A stretch of DNA of 64,000 bases from Sulfobacillus acidophilus DSM 10332 (GCA_000237975.1 CP003179.1:3408899-3472898); one strand, 5' to 3'; shown: positions 42,859 to 53,051, counted from the first letter of the stretch. Program-made: numbers and translations. The notes: a model not told the origin generated them from the sequence alone.

Positions 42859-43644
42859 CTATTGCCCCCGAAATTCCGGTGTACGTTTCTCGAAAAATGC
42901 TTTGACGGCGTTTTGGTGGTCCTCGGTCCGGGCGGCCCGAATCTGGCTGTCTTTTTCAAATGCCAGGGCGTCCGACAGTCGTAATTCGGATCCCCGCCAC
43001 ATGGCCCGTTTAATAAGCGATAGCGCAATGGGAGGACCCGCCGCCAGCGACCGGGCCCAGCTATAGGTCTCGTCGGCCAACTGTGCCAGAGGTACCACAC
43101 GGTTGACCAGGCCCCAGGCATAAGCCGTTTGGGCATCAATCATCTTGCCTGTCATGGCCATCTCCAAGGCCCGGGAAATCCCTATCAGGCGGGGCAAAAA
43201 ATAACTGGAGCCCGAATCGGGCACGAGTCCGATTTTGACAAATGCTTGAGAAAACCGGGCTTCCTCCGCCGCAATACGAAAATCACAGGCCAACGCCAGC
43301 GACATCCCCGCGCCGGCCGCCACCCCGTTGATCATGGCGATGGAGGGCTTTGACAGCCCCGAAAGCCTTTCAATCAGCGGGTGGTAATAACGGTCCAAGT
43401 GCTCCCCGATATCCCGTTGAGTCGGATTATCGCCAAAACTCTTCAAATCTTGGCCGGAACAAAAGCCCCGCCCTTGACCGGTCAGCACAAGGACCCGCGC
43501 CTCCGATCGCCGTTCCACCGTTTTGACCGCATCTTGCAATTCCAGCAGCAATTCGTCGGTCAGCGCATTCAGCGTCTCCGGTCGATTGAGCCGAACCGTC
43601 GCCACGCCATCCGCCATCGTAAATTCAAGCCACCGATAAGCCAT
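42859..43644 (-). CDS. paaG: Enoyl-CoA hydratase/isomerase, PaaG-like
   Basis: A 261-residue crotonase. RGFCSGQDLK (oxyanion hole) and NGVAAGAGMSLALACDFRIA are present, with FVKIGLVPDSGSSYFLPRLIG typical of PaaG, which isomerises the ring-epoxide of phenylacetyl-CoA. The ATG at 43644 is seven bases after AAAGGTGG; an ATG at 43650 lies too near. Context with PaaH and PaaJ-like genes supports a lower aromatic or fatty acid pathway. The ring-epoxidase genes paaABCDE are not in the window. Confidence 0.88.
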   Translation of the reverse strand: MAYRWLEFTMADGVATVRLNRPETLNALTDELLLELQDAVKTVERRSEARVLVLTGQGRGFCSGQDLKSFGDNPTQRDIGEHLDRYYHPLIERLSGLSKPSIAMINGVAAGAGMSLALACDFRIAAEEARFSQAFVKIGLVPDSGSSYFLPRLIGISRALEMAMTGKMIDAQTAYAWGLVNRVVPLAQLADETYSWARSLAAGPPIALSLIKRAMWRGSELRLSDALAFEKDSQIRAARTEDHQNAVKAFFEKRTPEFRGQ

Positions 43645-43666
43645 CTCCATGCCACCTTTCCTGGTC

Positions 43667-44764
43667 CTAGTCCTCCGAAAGGGCTTGCATCCAAAGTCCC
43701 ACGCGGTACGCCGCATGCTCGATCAAGGTTGCCAAGGATCGCCACACCGACGGGGTGGGGCGAGGCCGATCCAATAGCGGATAAATGCCGGTTAATCCCT
43801 CGTCGTATAGATCGGCATGGCCCTTGTCCAACACCGCCGCCAGAGCAATCGCGGGCACGCCGTAGTCGCGTGCCAGTCGGCTCACCGTACCCACCGCTCC
43901 GTCTCGGGCCGACGCATCTAAAGTCGTACAGCCGGTAAAAACCCAGTCCACATCCAGCAAAAGCTCCGGTAAAGCCCATAAATCCGCTAAATAATCGCTG
44001 GCCGACAGGAAGGACGCGCCCAAAAAAGCCAAGGCCAATCCCAGTCCGCCCCCGGCCGCCGACCCCGGTATTTGGCTGACCGGTAATGCAACATGTTGAT
44101 TAAATGTTTGCGCTAACCTATCTAGCGCTTGGTTAAGACCGTTATGTAATAAGTCTAGACGAAAAGTGCCATTTTGCACATTCTCTTGAAAAGAAGATTT
44201 TGTATCCACTAATCCCAAAATCGGGATCGACGACGGGTTAAGTTGAGAAAAGTCATAGGTCTGCCAAGTCACCAACTGCCGGAGACCTTGGACGGGTTTC
44301 TTATCGGGGCCAAACAGGTTGACGCCAAATGCGCGCAAGAGGCCGAGGCCGCCGTCGGCCACCACGACATCCCCCAAACTCACGAGAACCCGTCGCGGGT
44401 TAAGCGACAGGGCTTTTTGGAGCATCCACCCGACCGGAAAACTGTCGGAATAAAATAGGGGCTCGGCACCATGATTCGGGTCCCCCAGTGCCTCTTTGGC
44501 ATCAAAAATCACGCTGCCGTCCGGCAATTCGGCCCATTTGACCGGTCGTGACCGATGCCCCGATTCAGAAAAATCCCAATGACGAATGCGCCCGCCCCCG
44601 GCACGGACGGCCAAGTCGGTCGTCCCCTGTCCTCCACTGGTTAGCGGTCGTAATATGGGCATTACGGTCGGTATGGCATGGGTTAAGCCTCTCGCCATCG
44701 CCTGAGCGGCGGCCAAGGGTTTCACGGTTGGTTCAAAACGGTCCGGTGCGACGAGTACTTTCAT
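43667..44764 (-). CDS. Glycerate kinase family protein
   Basis: A 365-residue protein of the glycerate-2-kinase GK-II fold. The N-terminal KVLVAPDRFEPTVKP is an altered form of the APDSFKGSLSA motif, and VSLGDVVVADGGLGLLRAFGV and PGSAAGGGLGLALAFLGA match the family. VFTGCTTLDAS replaces TGEG..D and GKAP is absent at the C-terminus (VPAIALAAVLDKG), so it is divergent and may use another substrate. ATG at 44764. It leads the paa-like genes by a 22-base gap. Confidence 0.78.
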   Translation of the reverse strand: MKVLVAPDRFEPTVKPLAAAQAMARGLTHAIPTVMPILRPLTSGGQGTTDLAVRAGGGRIRHWDFSESGHRSRPVKWAELPDGSVIFDAKEALGDPNHGAEPLFYSDSFPVGWMLQKALSLNPRRVLVSLGDVVVADGGLGLLRAFGVNLFGPDKKPVQGLRQLVTWQTYDFSQLNPSSIPILGLVDTKSSFQENVQNGTFRLDLLHNGLNQALDRLAQTFNQHVALPVSQIPGSAAGGGLGLALAFLGASFLSASDYLADLWALPELLLDVDWVFTGCTTLDASARDGAVGTVSRLARDYGVPAIALAAVLDKGHADLYDEGLTGIYPLLDRPRPTPSVWRSLATLIEHAAYRVGLWMQALSED

Positions 44765-44858
44765 AGACGCCTCAAATAGGCTATTAGTCCCCTTTGAAGG
44801 TCCTAGGAGCTAACTGTAGCGTATCACAAAACGGGGAAAAGAAAACCTGAATAAAAAA

Positions 44859-44934
<76 letters not shown>

Positions 44935-44947
44935 AATTGCCTACGGC

Positions 44948-44976
44948 ATTATACTATGGATTCGGCATTCTTTCAA
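44948..44976 (-). promoter_or_regulatory. Promoter of tRNA-Thr
   Basis: TTGAAA (44976-44971), 17 bases, TATAAT (44953-44948) on the minus strand, 14 bases before the tRNA. Confidence 0.8.
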
Positions 44977-45073
44977 CTCTTTCGGAGAAAATCTAAGCCG
45001 TGTCATTCAGGGCGACGAGCCGAAAACAATCCCTCAAATTCCGTAAGCGGTCGGATCGCAGGGACTCCACCCG

Positions 45074-45790
45074 TCAACTGCGCCGCACCAGATAACTTGG
45101 TTTGAGACCGGCCTGGTTGGTGTACTGCTGCAACTTGCTAACGGTTTCCGGCGTGGCGATACCGGTCGCCGGCAGGCCGGCTATCATTTGAAACTTGCGG
45201 ACGGCCTGGGTAACATCTTCGGTATAAAGACCGGTTAAAGAACCGCGATAGGCACCGGCCAGCCGCAAGAGCCGCTGGAGTTCGACCACATCTTGGCCTA
45301 ATGCGCCCGAAGACAAAGGCCGTTGAATCGACGTATAAGGCGTTATCCCTTCGACAATGACCGGCGTGTGCAAAGAGACTAAGGCATAGACTTGCTCCAC
45401 ATCCCGGTTTAACATACGAAAACAGCCGTGGGAAGCGACGGTGCCTACCGACCAAGGCTTGTTGGTGCCATGAATGCCATAGATACCCCAAGGGACCGAG
45501 ATACGCATCCAGCGGGTGCCAAATCCATCTCCCCAGACGGCTTTTTGAGTGATGTAGAATTCGCCGCGGGGACTCGGTGTTTCCGGCTTACCGACCGCAA
45601 CCGGATAGACCTGAAATAGCTTATTGTTGCGATATAAATATAATTTTCGTTGTAACACATTGATGATAATTTTGGTATGTATCCCCGCAGGACTTTGGGC
45701 CAAGGCACCCGGTGGCCCCCAAATTTCGTAGAGCGACCAGAGGCCGAGCATCATGGCGGCTAAAAGCAGTCCTTGCAACAACCGCTTCAC
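45074..45790 (-). CDS. L,D-transpeptidase (YkuD) with C-terminal peptidoglycan-binding domain
   Basis: 238 residues: N-terminal signal or anchor, a YkuD catalytic domain with IYGIHGT and VASHGCFRM (His, Cys, Arg), and a PG_binding_1 domain at the C-terminus (ALGQDVVELQRLLRLAGAY). It makes meso-DAP-meso-DAP 3-3 cross-links outside the cell and makes the wall resistant to D,D-endopeptidases. GTG at 45790 follows GGGAGG and overlaps the membrane-protein gene stop. Confidence 0.92.
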   Translation of the reverse strand: MKRLLQGLLLAAMMLGLWSLYEIWGPPGALAQSPAGIHTKIIINVLQRKLYLYRNNKLFQVYPVAVGKPETPSPRGEFYITQKAVWGDGFGTRWMRISVPWGIYGIHGTNKPWSVGTVASHGCFRMLNRDVEQVYALVSLHTPVIVEGITPYTSIQRPLSSGALGQDVVELQRLLRLAGAYRGSLTGLYTEDVTQAVRKFQMIAGLPATGIATPETVSKLQQYTNQAGLKPSYLVRRS

Positions 45791-46182
45791 ACGCGCACCT
45801 CCCAACCCGCCCACAAGGTGAGCGCTAACCAGAAGGCTGCCATCACTTTAGCGGTCGGAAAGTCCAATAACGACCAGACCGTACCGGGGCCGAACCAGTT
45901 CGTAAAAGACCCGGCCGGTAAGACGCAGATGGCCAATGCCGGCACACCATGCAAGATGAGGCGCGTGCGGTCGAGCGTCACCCGCAAGCCTTGTTGCACC
46001 ATCCTTAACAGGCGGCCGGCTTCCACAATGCCCAGCCCCACCAAGGGCCATATGACGGTTTCGGCGACCATCCATTCCGGCCGTTCGTCGATCGGCAAAT
46101 CCCGAAATCCCCAAGTCAATACTAAAATACCCAGCAACATAAAGACCGCCGAAATCCCATGCAGCATCCGACGCGAAATCAT
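45787..46182 (-). CDS. Small polytopic membrane protein
   Basis: 131 residues with four hydrophobic helices, starting at ATG 46182 after AGGAGGG. It has no recognised family. The four-base overlap with the L,D-transpeptidase start suggests co-translation and a role near the cell envelope. A plus-strand membrane gene diverges from it 105 bases away. Confidence 0.65.
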   Translation of the reverse strand: MISRRMLHGISAVFMLLGILVLTWGFRDLPIDERPEWMVAETVIWPLVGLGIVEAGRLLRMVQQGLRVTLDRTRLILHGVPALAICVLPAGSFTNWFGPGTVWSLLDFPTAKVMAAFWLALTLWAGWEVRV

Positions 46183-46286
46183 ATGGGCGTCCCTCCTATG
46201 GGACATCCTTATGATACCGCTTGGCTCTTTATCACCGCATATTTCTCTCGATCCTCGGCATATGTTCAACATCGGAGGCGACGCCT

Positions 46287-46730
46287 ATGCGATGGATAAG
46301 TTTCGCGATGATTGCCACGTTTCTTATTGCCGCTCCGGTCGGTCTCTGGCTTTTAGGGGCCAACGCACCCTTGATGACCATCGTCAACCTGATTTCGCTG
46401 GCCTTAACCATCCGGTTGTTGTCGGTCGTGGCCCGTGTCGCCCGGCATGCCGGACCCGTTCTGGGCATCGGCTTTCTCGGCGGATTTTTGGGCGAAGCGA
46501 TTATTCAGCTGATATTACATACCGCCCGCGGGGAAGAAAGTCTGTCCACCTGGTTCGCCAGCTACGCGGCCTTAGGTGCATCGCTCTATCGCTGGGAAGT
46601 GACACACGTCACCGCCGCGCTCATCATTATGGCCATTTCCGGCCTTTTTTATGCCGGGCTGGGCTCCCTAATCTTCCGGGTCCGCCGTTGGCGTCCCGTG
46701 AGACGGCGCGTGTGGACTCAAGGGGTTTGA
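46287..46730 (+). CDS. Small polytopic membrane protein
   Basis: 147 residues with four helices and a basic C-terminal tail (RVRRWRPVRRRVW). ATG at 46287 follows GGAGGCG. Upstream in-frame starts lack a Shine-Dalgarno. No family recognised. Its final 13 bases overlap the convergent aldolase gene. Confidence 0.65.
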   Translation: MRWISFAMIATFLIAAPVGLWLLGANAPLMTIVNLISLALTIRLLSVVARVARHAGPVLGIGFLGGFLGEAIIQLILHTARGEESLSTWFASYAALGASLYRWEVTHVTAALIIMAISGLFYAGLGSLIFRVRRWRPVRRRVWTQGV

Positions 46731-47353
46731 CCGTATTGGGCAAATTGGTCGCGAACCTTTTCAATTTCCTCGACGGTTAAAATGCGGGGCGTGCCCAGAA
46801 GACGGGCATGATAATAGATATCGGCCATCCACTCGATTTCCTGGGCATATTGATAGGCCTTGGCGACCGTGTCGCCGACGGCGACGAGTCCATGATTGGC
46901 CAACAGAGCCGCTTGGCAATCTTTATCAATCACGGTTCCCACGGCTTCGGCCAAGGCCGGCGTGCCATAGGTTTCGTAGGGTACCACGGGCACCTGGTAA
47001 GCCACACGGGCCATTTGATAGTGAACCGGTTTTATCGGTTCTCCCAGTGTCGAAAAAATCGTCGCGTAGCGGGAATGGAGGTGGACCACCCCACCTATCC
47101 AGTCGTGCCGTGCATAGAGCGTCCGGTGAAACCGCCATTCGGTGGAGGGCTTTAACCGGCCATCAAGCACCGTCCCGGTCTCGACCGACAGGGCGACCAA
47201 ATCGTCATACGTAATGTGGGGCCAAGCCACACCCGACGGGGTAATCCAAAAACGATCCGGATGTCGCGGGTCTCGGACACTGACGTTGCCGGAGGCGGCG
47301 AACGTGATCCGATCCGCTTGAATTTGGTCGATGACGGCCATTAACGCGTCCAT
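46718..47353 (-). CDS. Class II aldolase/adducin family protein
   Basis: A 211-residue zinc aldolase such as fuculose- or ribulose-phosphate aldolase or methylthioribulose dehydratase. GNVSVRDP and WITPSGV bind phosphate, and HLHSRY with NHGLVAVG supply zinc ligands. ATG at 47353 follows GGGAGATGAG. Its ribosome site starts right after the terminator of the tRNA-Gly gene, so expression may depend on readthrough or a separate start. Confidence 0.86.
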   Translation of the reverse strand: MDALMAVIDQIQADRITFAASGNVSVRDPRHPDRFWITPSGVAWPHITYDDLVALSVETGTVLDGRLKPSTEWRFHRTLYARHDWIGGVVHLHSRYATIFSTLGEPIKPVHYQMARVAYQVPVVPYETYGTPALAEAVGTVIDKDCQAALLANHGLVAVGDTVAKAYQYAQEIEWMADIYYHARLLGTPRILTVEEIEKVRDQFAQYGQTP

Positions 47354-47368
47354 CGGCTCATCTCCCAC

Positions 47369-47392
47369 AAAAAAACCCTCGCTTAAGCGAGG
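47369..47392 (-). terminator. Terminator of tRNA-Gly, abutting the aldolase leader
   Basis: CCTCGC (47392-47387 read on the minus strand), loop TTAA, GCGAGG then GTTTTTTT. It lies between tRNA-Gly and the aldolase ATG at 47353. Confidence 0.85.
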
Positions 47393-47398
47393 ATACAC

Positions 47399-47474
47399 TG
47401 GAGCGGAAGACGGGCTTCGAACCCGCGACCTTCGGCTTGGGAAGCCGACGCTCTACCAACTGAGCTACTTCCGC
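47399..47474 (-). tRNA. tRNA-Gly (anticodon CCC)
   Basis: Minus-strand cloverleaf of 76 bases: acceptor GCGGAAG/CTTCCGC, anticodon stem TCGGC/GCCGA with loop TTCCCAA, T-arm GGTTCGAAGCC, encoded CCA. The CCC anticodon reads GGG. Confidence 0.97.
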
Positions 47475-47484
47475 GACAAGCGAT

Positions 47485-47513
47485 ATGTTAGCACATGGTC
47501 CGAGAAAAGTAAA
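47485..47513 (-). promoter_or_regulatory. Promoter of tRNA-Gly
   Basis: TTTACT (47513-47508), 17 bases, TAACAT (47490-47485) on the minus strand. Confidence 0.6.
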
Positions 47514-47522
47514 GCCTCGGTC

Positions 47523-48422
47523 CTAGGTGGAGGTATTGGATAGATGATGGCGGACCTTCCACCATTGACGCCATTCGGGATCCGCGATCATCATAGCGGC
47601 TAGAATCATCGCGCCCCCGACAATGGTTCGCCACGAAAAGGATTCGTGACCGATCCACGCGGCCACCAACGCGGCGAACACCGGTTCCAGCATGAATATC
47701 AACGCGGCCTCAAAAGCCGGCAACACCTGCTGCGCCAAGGTTTGTATCCAAAAGGCCAACGCCGTGCCCAATAGTCCGTTCACCACAAGTGCCCGTAGCA
47801 CCGGCCCTTTAAGCATGTCCGGAGACCAGACCGGTTGGCCCGTCAACCGACTGCCCAAGCCACTCAGTACCGCGACCACCGCAATTTCGACGAAAGCCAA
47901 GGACAAGGTTGCGCCTGACGCCGCCCACCGTTCCACCGCCACGAGCTGCCAGGCAAGAAACACCGCCGCCACAAAAGTCAGGCCATCCCCACGGGCCCAC
48001 CCCTGCCAATGAATCCCGCTCAGTACGGCGAGACCCAAGATAGCCAGTCCCAGGGCTCCCCACGCATTCGACCGTATCGGCGTTTTCAGCCAAATACGCG
48101 CGACGAGAGGCACCAGCACCACATTCAAACCCGTGATAAACCCACTCATGGCCGGCTGAATGGTGGTGAGTCCCCAGGTTTGAAAGAGGTAGCCGCCAAA
48201 TAACAGCACCCCCAAACCGGCTCCCCGTAGAAGTCCTGGCCATGACCAGTCGGCCCCGCGCCCCCAGGCCAAAACGGCGAGACCTAAGGCGGCGAGACCG
48301 AAACGAGCCCCTAGAAAGGGCAAGACACCAACGTCGGTCAACGCCCCTTTAGTCAAGGTAAACGTTGCGCCCCAGATCAGCGTAATCCCTAAAAGCCAAA
48401 TTTTGGCCCCGAGGCGACTCAT
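47523..48422 (-). CDS. EamA-family (DMT superfamily) transporter
   Basis: A 299-residue membrane protein with ten helices arranged as two EamA repeats; WGATFTLTKGAL near the start and LEPVFAALVAAWIGHESF in the second repeat are the characteristic motifs. It probably exports amino acids or other small metabolites; the substrate cannot be read from sequence. ATG at 48422 follows GGAGGGC. The purA terminator lies just upstream. Confidence 0.88.
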   Translation of the reverse strand: MSRLGAKIWLLGITLIWGATFTLTKGALTDVGVLPFLGARFGLAALGLAVLAWGRGADWSWPGLLRGAGLGVLLFGGYLFQTWGLTTIQPAMSGFITGLNVVLVPLVARIWLKTPIRSNAWGALGLAILGLAVLSGIHWQGWARGDGLTFVAAVFLAWQLVAVERWAASGATLSLAFVEIAVVAVLSGLGSRLTGQPVWSPDMLKGPVLRALVVNGLLGTALAFWIQTLAQQVLPAFEAALIFMLEPVFAALVAAWIGHESFSWRTIVGGAMILAAMMIADPEWRQWWKVRHHLSNTST

Positions 48423-48436
48423 GTCCCTGCCCTCCT

Positions 48437-48465
48437 AAAAAAGCGCCCCCGCAACCGGGGGCGCT
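48437..48465 (-). terminator. Terminator after purA
   Basis: AGCGCCCCC pairs with GGGGGCGCT around GGTTGC, followed by TTTTTA on the minus strand. Confidence 0.85.
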
Positions 48466-48484
48466 AGGTCGGATACCCCAAGGA

Positions 48485-49768
48485 TTAGAACAGCTCTTCT
48501 AACGGAATGGTCGACGAGCGTTCCCGCCCCACCGATACCAGCACGATAGGTACGCCCACGAGGGCTTCCAGACGATCCAGGTAATGGCGGGCCGCCGCCG
48601 GCAAATCGGCGAGGCGGCGCACTTGACCAATCGGTTCGGTCCAGCCGGGTACCGTCTCATAAACCGGCGTGGCTTCCGCCAATACGGAGGCGCTCTCCGG
48701 GAACTCGTCGAGAAGAGTGCCCCGGTATTGATAGGCCGACGCAATTTGAAGCTCGGGCAACCCGTCGAGAACGTCAAGGCGCGTCACGGCCAGCCCGGAT
48801 AACCCGTTTACCCGCGCGGCATAGCGCAAAACCACGGTATCCAGCCATCCCACACGCCGAGGACGGCCCGTCGTCGTGCCAAACTCGTGGCCCCGTTGAC
48901 GAATTTGGTCCCCTAAGGCATCCCGTAATTCGGTCGGAAAAGGCCCATCGCCGACGCGAGTGGTATAGGCTTTGGCGACCCCGTAGACCCGGTGAATTTT
49001 GGTGGGGCCGACGCCGGCACCGATTGTGGCCCCCCCGGCCACCGGATGAGAGGACGTGACATACGGGTACGTCCCATGATCAATATCCAGCATCGTCCCT
49101 TGGGCACCCTCAAATAAGACGCGGTCGCCACGGTCAATCGCCTGGTTGATAATAATGGACGTGTTGGTGACATACGGGCGTAAGGCTTCCCCATATTCCA
49201 AAAACGTGTCGTAAAGCTCCTCGAACGTAAACGGATCAGCATCGTACGCTTTGGACAATAGGCGGTTCTTCTCCTCTAAGACCCGTTCCAATCGTTCACG
49301 AAATTCGGCCGGATGCAGCAAGTCTCCGACCCGAATTCCGATGCGGGCCGCTTTGTCCATATAAGCGGGACCTATTCCGCGCAAAGTCGTGCCCAATTTC
49401 TGGTCGCCCCGCCGCAGCTCATTTAACGCGTCGAGCCGGGCATGATAGGGCATCACCACGTGGGCCTGCGCCGATATTTTTAGACGGTCGGTATCGACAC
49501 CGCGTTGACGCAAATAGGCCATTTCATCCAACAACGTTTTCGGATCGACCACGACCCCATTGGCAATAACACAAACCGTGTCGGGATATAAGATTCCCGA
49601 CGGAATCAAATGGAGCTTATATTCTTGATCGTGCACCACCACCGTATGGCCGGCATTACTGCCGCCTTGATGACGCACAACCATATCCGCTTGCTCGGAT
49701 AGAAAGTCGATTACTTTGCCTTTCCCTTCGTCGCCCCACTGGGCACCTACTACCACTATCGCCGACAC
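48485..49768 (-). CDS. purA: Adenylosuccinate synthetase
   Basis: 427 residues. [16 protein letters not shown] (GTP P-loop with catalytic Asp), GSNAGHTV with the catalytic His, and [10 protein letters not shown] are conserved. It joins IMP and aspartate with GTP in AMP synthesis. GTG at 49768 follows AAAGGGG. It lies 20 bases after dnaB, the common purA-dnaB pair in Firmicutes. Confidence 0.96.
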   Translation of the reverse strand: MSAIVVVGAQWGDEGKGKVIDFLSEQADMVVRHQGGSNAGHTVVVHDQEYKLHLIPSGILYPDTVCVIANGVVVDPKTLLDEMAYLRQRGVDTDRLKISAQAHVVMPYHARLDALNELRRGDQKLGTTLRGIGPAYMDKAARIGIRVGDLLHPAEFRERLERVLEEKNRLLSKAYDADPFTFEELYDTFLEYGEALRPYVTNTSIIINQAIDRGDRVLFEGAQGTMLDIDHGTYPYVTSSHPVAGGATIGAGVGPTKIHRVYGVAKAYTTRVGDGPFPTELRDALGDQIRQRGHEFGTTTGRPRRVGWLDTVVLRYAARVNGLSGLAVTRLDVLDGLPELQIASAYQYRGTLLDEFPESASVLAEATPVYETVPGWTEPIGQVRRLADLPAAARHYLDRLEALVGVPIVLVSVGRERSSTIPLEELF

Positions 49769-49788
49769 TGTTGTGCCCCTTTCTTGCC

Positions 49789-51126
49789 TTAAATAGGTTC
49801 GTGGTCCATCCGGGCAATGCTCAGGAACTTGCCGACATCTTTCTTAAAGAGCAAATTAATGGTGCCGGTCGGCCCATTTCGCTGCTTCGCTATGATAAGC
49901 TCGGTCACATCCGGATGATCAGTATCTTTTTGATAGTAATCCTCGCGATATAAGAATGCGACAATATCGGCATCCTGTTCAATGGCACCCGATTCGCGCA
50001 AATCGGATAACATCGGGCGCTTGTCGTTGCGGCTTTCGACCGCACGAGACAATTGGGACAAGGCGACCACCGGCACGTCCAGTTCTCGGGCCAACGCCTT
50101 TAACGATCGCGAGATATCCGAGATTTCTTGCTGGCGGTTTTCGGCTCGCCGTCCCTGCATCAGCTGCATATAATCAATAATAATCAATCCGATATCGTGC
50201 TGCAGCTTCAATTGCCGGGCTTTCGCCCGTAATTCCACGGCTGAAAGACCCGGCGTGTCGTCGATATAAATCGGTGCTTCCGAGAGATGGCCTAGGGCCC
50301 GACTGAGTTGACCCCACATCTCCCCGTCCAGTTCACCGGTTCGTAGGCGATGCGCCGGGAGTTCCGACTCGGCGCTGAGTAGCCGCATGGCTAATTGTTC
50401 TCGCGACATTTCCAAGCTGAAGATGACGACCGGAATCTTCTCGTGCACCGCCACATGCCGGGCCAAGTTTAAACAGAGCATGGTTTTCCCCATGGACGGG
50501 CGAGCCGCCACAATAATCAAGTCCGATCGCTGAAGCCCGGCCGTGAGCCGATCTAAATCCGGAAAGCCGGTAGGTACTCCCACCAGCTTCCCTTTATTTT
50601 CATAAAGGGATTCGAGCCGGGTAAAGGTTTCCAGCAAGACGTCGTGTAATCGGGCGACGTCCCGATGGCCTCGTTGAGTCAACTGAAACAATTCCTGTTG
50701 AGCCCAATCGAGGAGTTCCCGCGCCGTCATGTCGCCTTTATAGGACTCGGTCACCAGCCGCGTGGCCGTATCAATCAGCCGACGTAACGTCGCACTCTCT
50801 TTGACCAGTCGGGCATAATGGTCGACATGGGCGGCGGTGGGCACCAGTTCGGCCAACTCCATCAAATAGGGAAGCCCGCCGATGCGATCCAACGAGTTTT
50901 TCTGTCGTAGCTCTTCGCCTACGGTCACGACATCGACAGGTTGCGCCCGGTTAAAGAGATCCACCGCCGCCTGAAAGATCACCCGATGACTATCCTGATA
51001 AAAATCTTCCGGACTCAGGATCTCCACAGCCCGCGACAACGCGTCCGGATGGATAAGAACCGCTCCCAAAACCGACAATTCCGCATCCGGGCTTTGGGGC
51101 GGCAACCGGTTGGCGCCAATGCTCAC
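49789..51126 (-). CDS. dnaB: Replicative DNA helicase
   Basis: 445 residues. The N-terminal DnaB domain ([13 protein letters not shown]) is followed by the RecA-like motor with Walker A ARPSMGKT and Walker [10 protein letters not shown], then SQLSRAVE and the [10 protein letters not shown] arginine region. It unwinds DNA at the fork. GTG at 51126 overlaps the upstream Lon-like gene stop by four bases (GTGA). No intein is present. Confidence 0.97.
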   Translation of the reverse strand: MSIGANRLPPQSPDAELSVLGAVLIHPDALSRAVEILSPEDFYQDSHRVIFQAAVDLFNRAQPVDVVTVGEELRQKNSLDRIGGLPYLMELAELVPTAAHVDHYARLVKESATLRRLIDTATRLVTESYKGDMTARELLDWAQQELFQLTQRGHRDVARLHDVLLETFTRLESLYENKGKLVGVPTGFPDLDRLTAGLQRSDLIIVAARPSMGKTMLCLNLARHVAVHEKIPVVIFSLEMSREQLAMRLLSAESELPAHRLRTGELDGEMWGQLSRALGHLSEAPIYIDDTPGLSAVELRAKARQLKLQHDIGLIIIDYMQLMQGRRAENRQQEISDISRSLKALARELDVPVVALSQLSRAVESRNDKRPMLSDLRESGAIEQDADIVAFLYREDYYQKDTDHPDVTELIIAKQRNGPTGTINLLFKKDVGKFLSIARMDHEPI

Positions 51127-53015
51127 ACCAACACCTCACGAATCACGTCTTCGACGCTCGTAATCAGACCAACCTGCGGAACGGTCAACCCTTTGGGGAT
51201 ATCGGTTTGATTATCCCGCGGTACCAACACCCGTGGAATCCCCGCTTGCCGCGCCCCAAAAATCTTTTCCGGAATCCCGCCGACCGGCTTAATCCGTCCG
51301 CTCAAAGAGAGTTCACCCGTCATGGCGACATCCGTACGGATCGGCGTTTGGGTGAGGGCACTGTACACGGCCGCGAAAATCGCCGCCCCCGCCGAAGGCC
51401 CATCAATATTGCCCCCGCCTACCACGTTAATGTGCACGTCCAAATGGGAGAAGTCCCGTCCGGTCACCCGCCGAAGGCATGTTTCGGCATTAAATACGGA
51501 GTCCTTGGCCATCGATCCGGCCGTATCGTTAAACCGCCACCGGCCACGACCCGCCTCATGGGCCGGAAACACCGCGGCCTCAATTTCGAGCACAATCCCA
51601 TGATACCCGGCCACGGCCAATCCCAAGGCCCGACCCACCATGGGTTCACGGGTATAGGGCGGCGTAACCGGGGATAGGCGAGAGCGGCTAATCACTGTCG
51701 CCACGGTTTCCTCGGTCAGGGCCGTAGGCCGCTGACCGGTTCTCAGGTACGCGGTGGAAAACGCGTCCGCCACCAAAGTCACCGCCCGCCGGCCTTCCAG
51801 CGTGTATTGACTGACCAGGTCCGAAGCCTCGCGGGTAATCGAGACACCCAGCTTCTCCGCAGCTTGCCGTACGATGGTTTGAATATGATCGGGCGACAGC
51901 GGATCAAAGAAAATTTCCGCACACCGACTGCGGAGCGCCGGGGTAATTTCCTCCGGTGCACGAGTGGTCGCGCCAATCAACACAAAATCCGCCGGCGCCC
52001 CATCCTTGAACAACTTGTGCACATATTTCGGCACGTTCGGATCATCCGCGTCATAGTACGGCGAGTCAAAGTGGACACGTTTGTCTTCCAGCACTTTGAG
52101 GAGCTTATTTTGTAAAATCGGATCCATCTCGCCGATTTCATCGATAAAAAGGACCCCGCCGTGGGCATCCGTGACCAATCCGGTTTTGGGTTCCGGAATT
52201 CCGCTTTCGGCCAGGTCCCGCCGTGCTCCTTGATAGATCGGATCATGCACCGAACCCAAGAGAGGGTTCGTGACTTCCCGGGGATCCCACCGCATGGTTG
52301 AGCCGTCCGCTTCCACAAAAGGCGCCTCATCGCTAAACGGCGATTGCGGCAAGCGTTTGGCGGCTTCCAGCACTAGTCGTGCGACCGTCGTTTTGCCTAC
52401 TCCGGGCGGTCCATATAAGAGGACGTGCTGCGGATAGGGCGAAGCCAACTTAGCCATGAGGCTCTGAATGGCCTGATCCTGTCCGACCACTTCCTCCAGC
52501 GTCCGCGGCCGCACCACCTCCAGCGCCGAACCTCCGAGCCCGGTGTGGTCTAATTCGACCAGCCGTTCAAATTTTTTCAGCGAATCGGGGGTCTCGGGAC
52601 CCGCGTCTTCCTTCAGAACCTGGTTGCGAATATCCCGTACATATTCTTCATGGCGTTCTTGCATGCGCTCGGCGATTTTCTTTTCCAGTTCGTCTTCGAG
52701 GGTTCGCCGGGCGATGGCATCGGCCAGTTCATTTTCCAGTTCGGCCAGAAGGCGCGGAATATCTCGCCGGCTGGGTACCCGATCGAGGGAAGGGTCATCC
52801 CGGATCAGTTTCGCGAGGGCCAGCACCTTCAGCCCGATATCGTCGGATCGCAACTGTTTTAGGACTTGCAGTTTACCCGCCCGCAAGATGAGCCGCTCCG
52901 GACCGTACATCTGAATCAGAATTTGCTCCAACGCGGTCACCCGACGCTCTAAAGCGGTCGGGCCGCGACGCGTGGTGCGCTGGGTCGGTTGTTGGCTTTC
53001 CGCATTTTGTTCCAT
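51123..53015 (-). CDS. ATP-dependent Lon-family protease (LonB/LonC type)
   Basis: A 630-residue protease lacking the long LAN domain of classical Lon. A helical N-terminal region (about 25-150) leads to an AAA+ domain with GPPGVGKTT and LFIDEIGEMD, then the Lon protease domain with Ser in GPSAGAAI and Lys in KPVGGIPEKI, the catalytic dyad. This form near rplI and dnaB is typical of Clostridia-like Firmicutes. ATG at 53015 follows AAAGGAGGG. Confidence 0.9.
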   Translation of the reverse strand: MEQNAESQQPTQRTTRRGPTALERRVTALEQILIQMYGPERLILRAGKLQVLKQLRSDDIGLKVLALAKLIRDDPSLDRVPSRRDIPRLLAELENELADAIARRTLEDELEKKIAERMQERHEEYVRDIRNQVLKEDAGPETPDSLKKFERLVELDHTGLGGSALEVVRPRTLEEVVGQDQAIQSLMAKLASPYPQHVLLYGPPGVGKTTVARLVLEAAKRLPQSPFSDEAPFVEADGSTMRWDPREVTNPLLGSVHDPIYQGARRDLAESGIPEPKTGLVTDAHGGVLFIDEIGEMDPILQNKLLKVLEDKRVHFDSPYYDADDPNVPKYVHKLFKDGAPADFVLIGATTRAPEEITPALRSRCAEIFFDPLSPDHIQTIVRQAAEKLGVSITREASDLVSQYTLEGRRAVTLVADAFSTAYLRTGQRPTALTEETVATVISRSRLSPVTPPYTREPMVGRALGLAVAGYHGIVLEIEAAVFPAHEAGRGRWRFNDTAGSMAKDSVFNAETCLRRVTGRDFSHLDVHINVVGGGNIDGPSAGAAIFAAVYSALTQTPIRTDVAMTGELSLSGRIKPVGGIPEKIFGARQAGIPRVLVPRDNQTDIPKGLTVPQVGLITSVEDVIREVLV

Positions 53016-53051
53016 GAGAGCCCTCCTTTGGCCGGGCACGGCCATCAAAGC

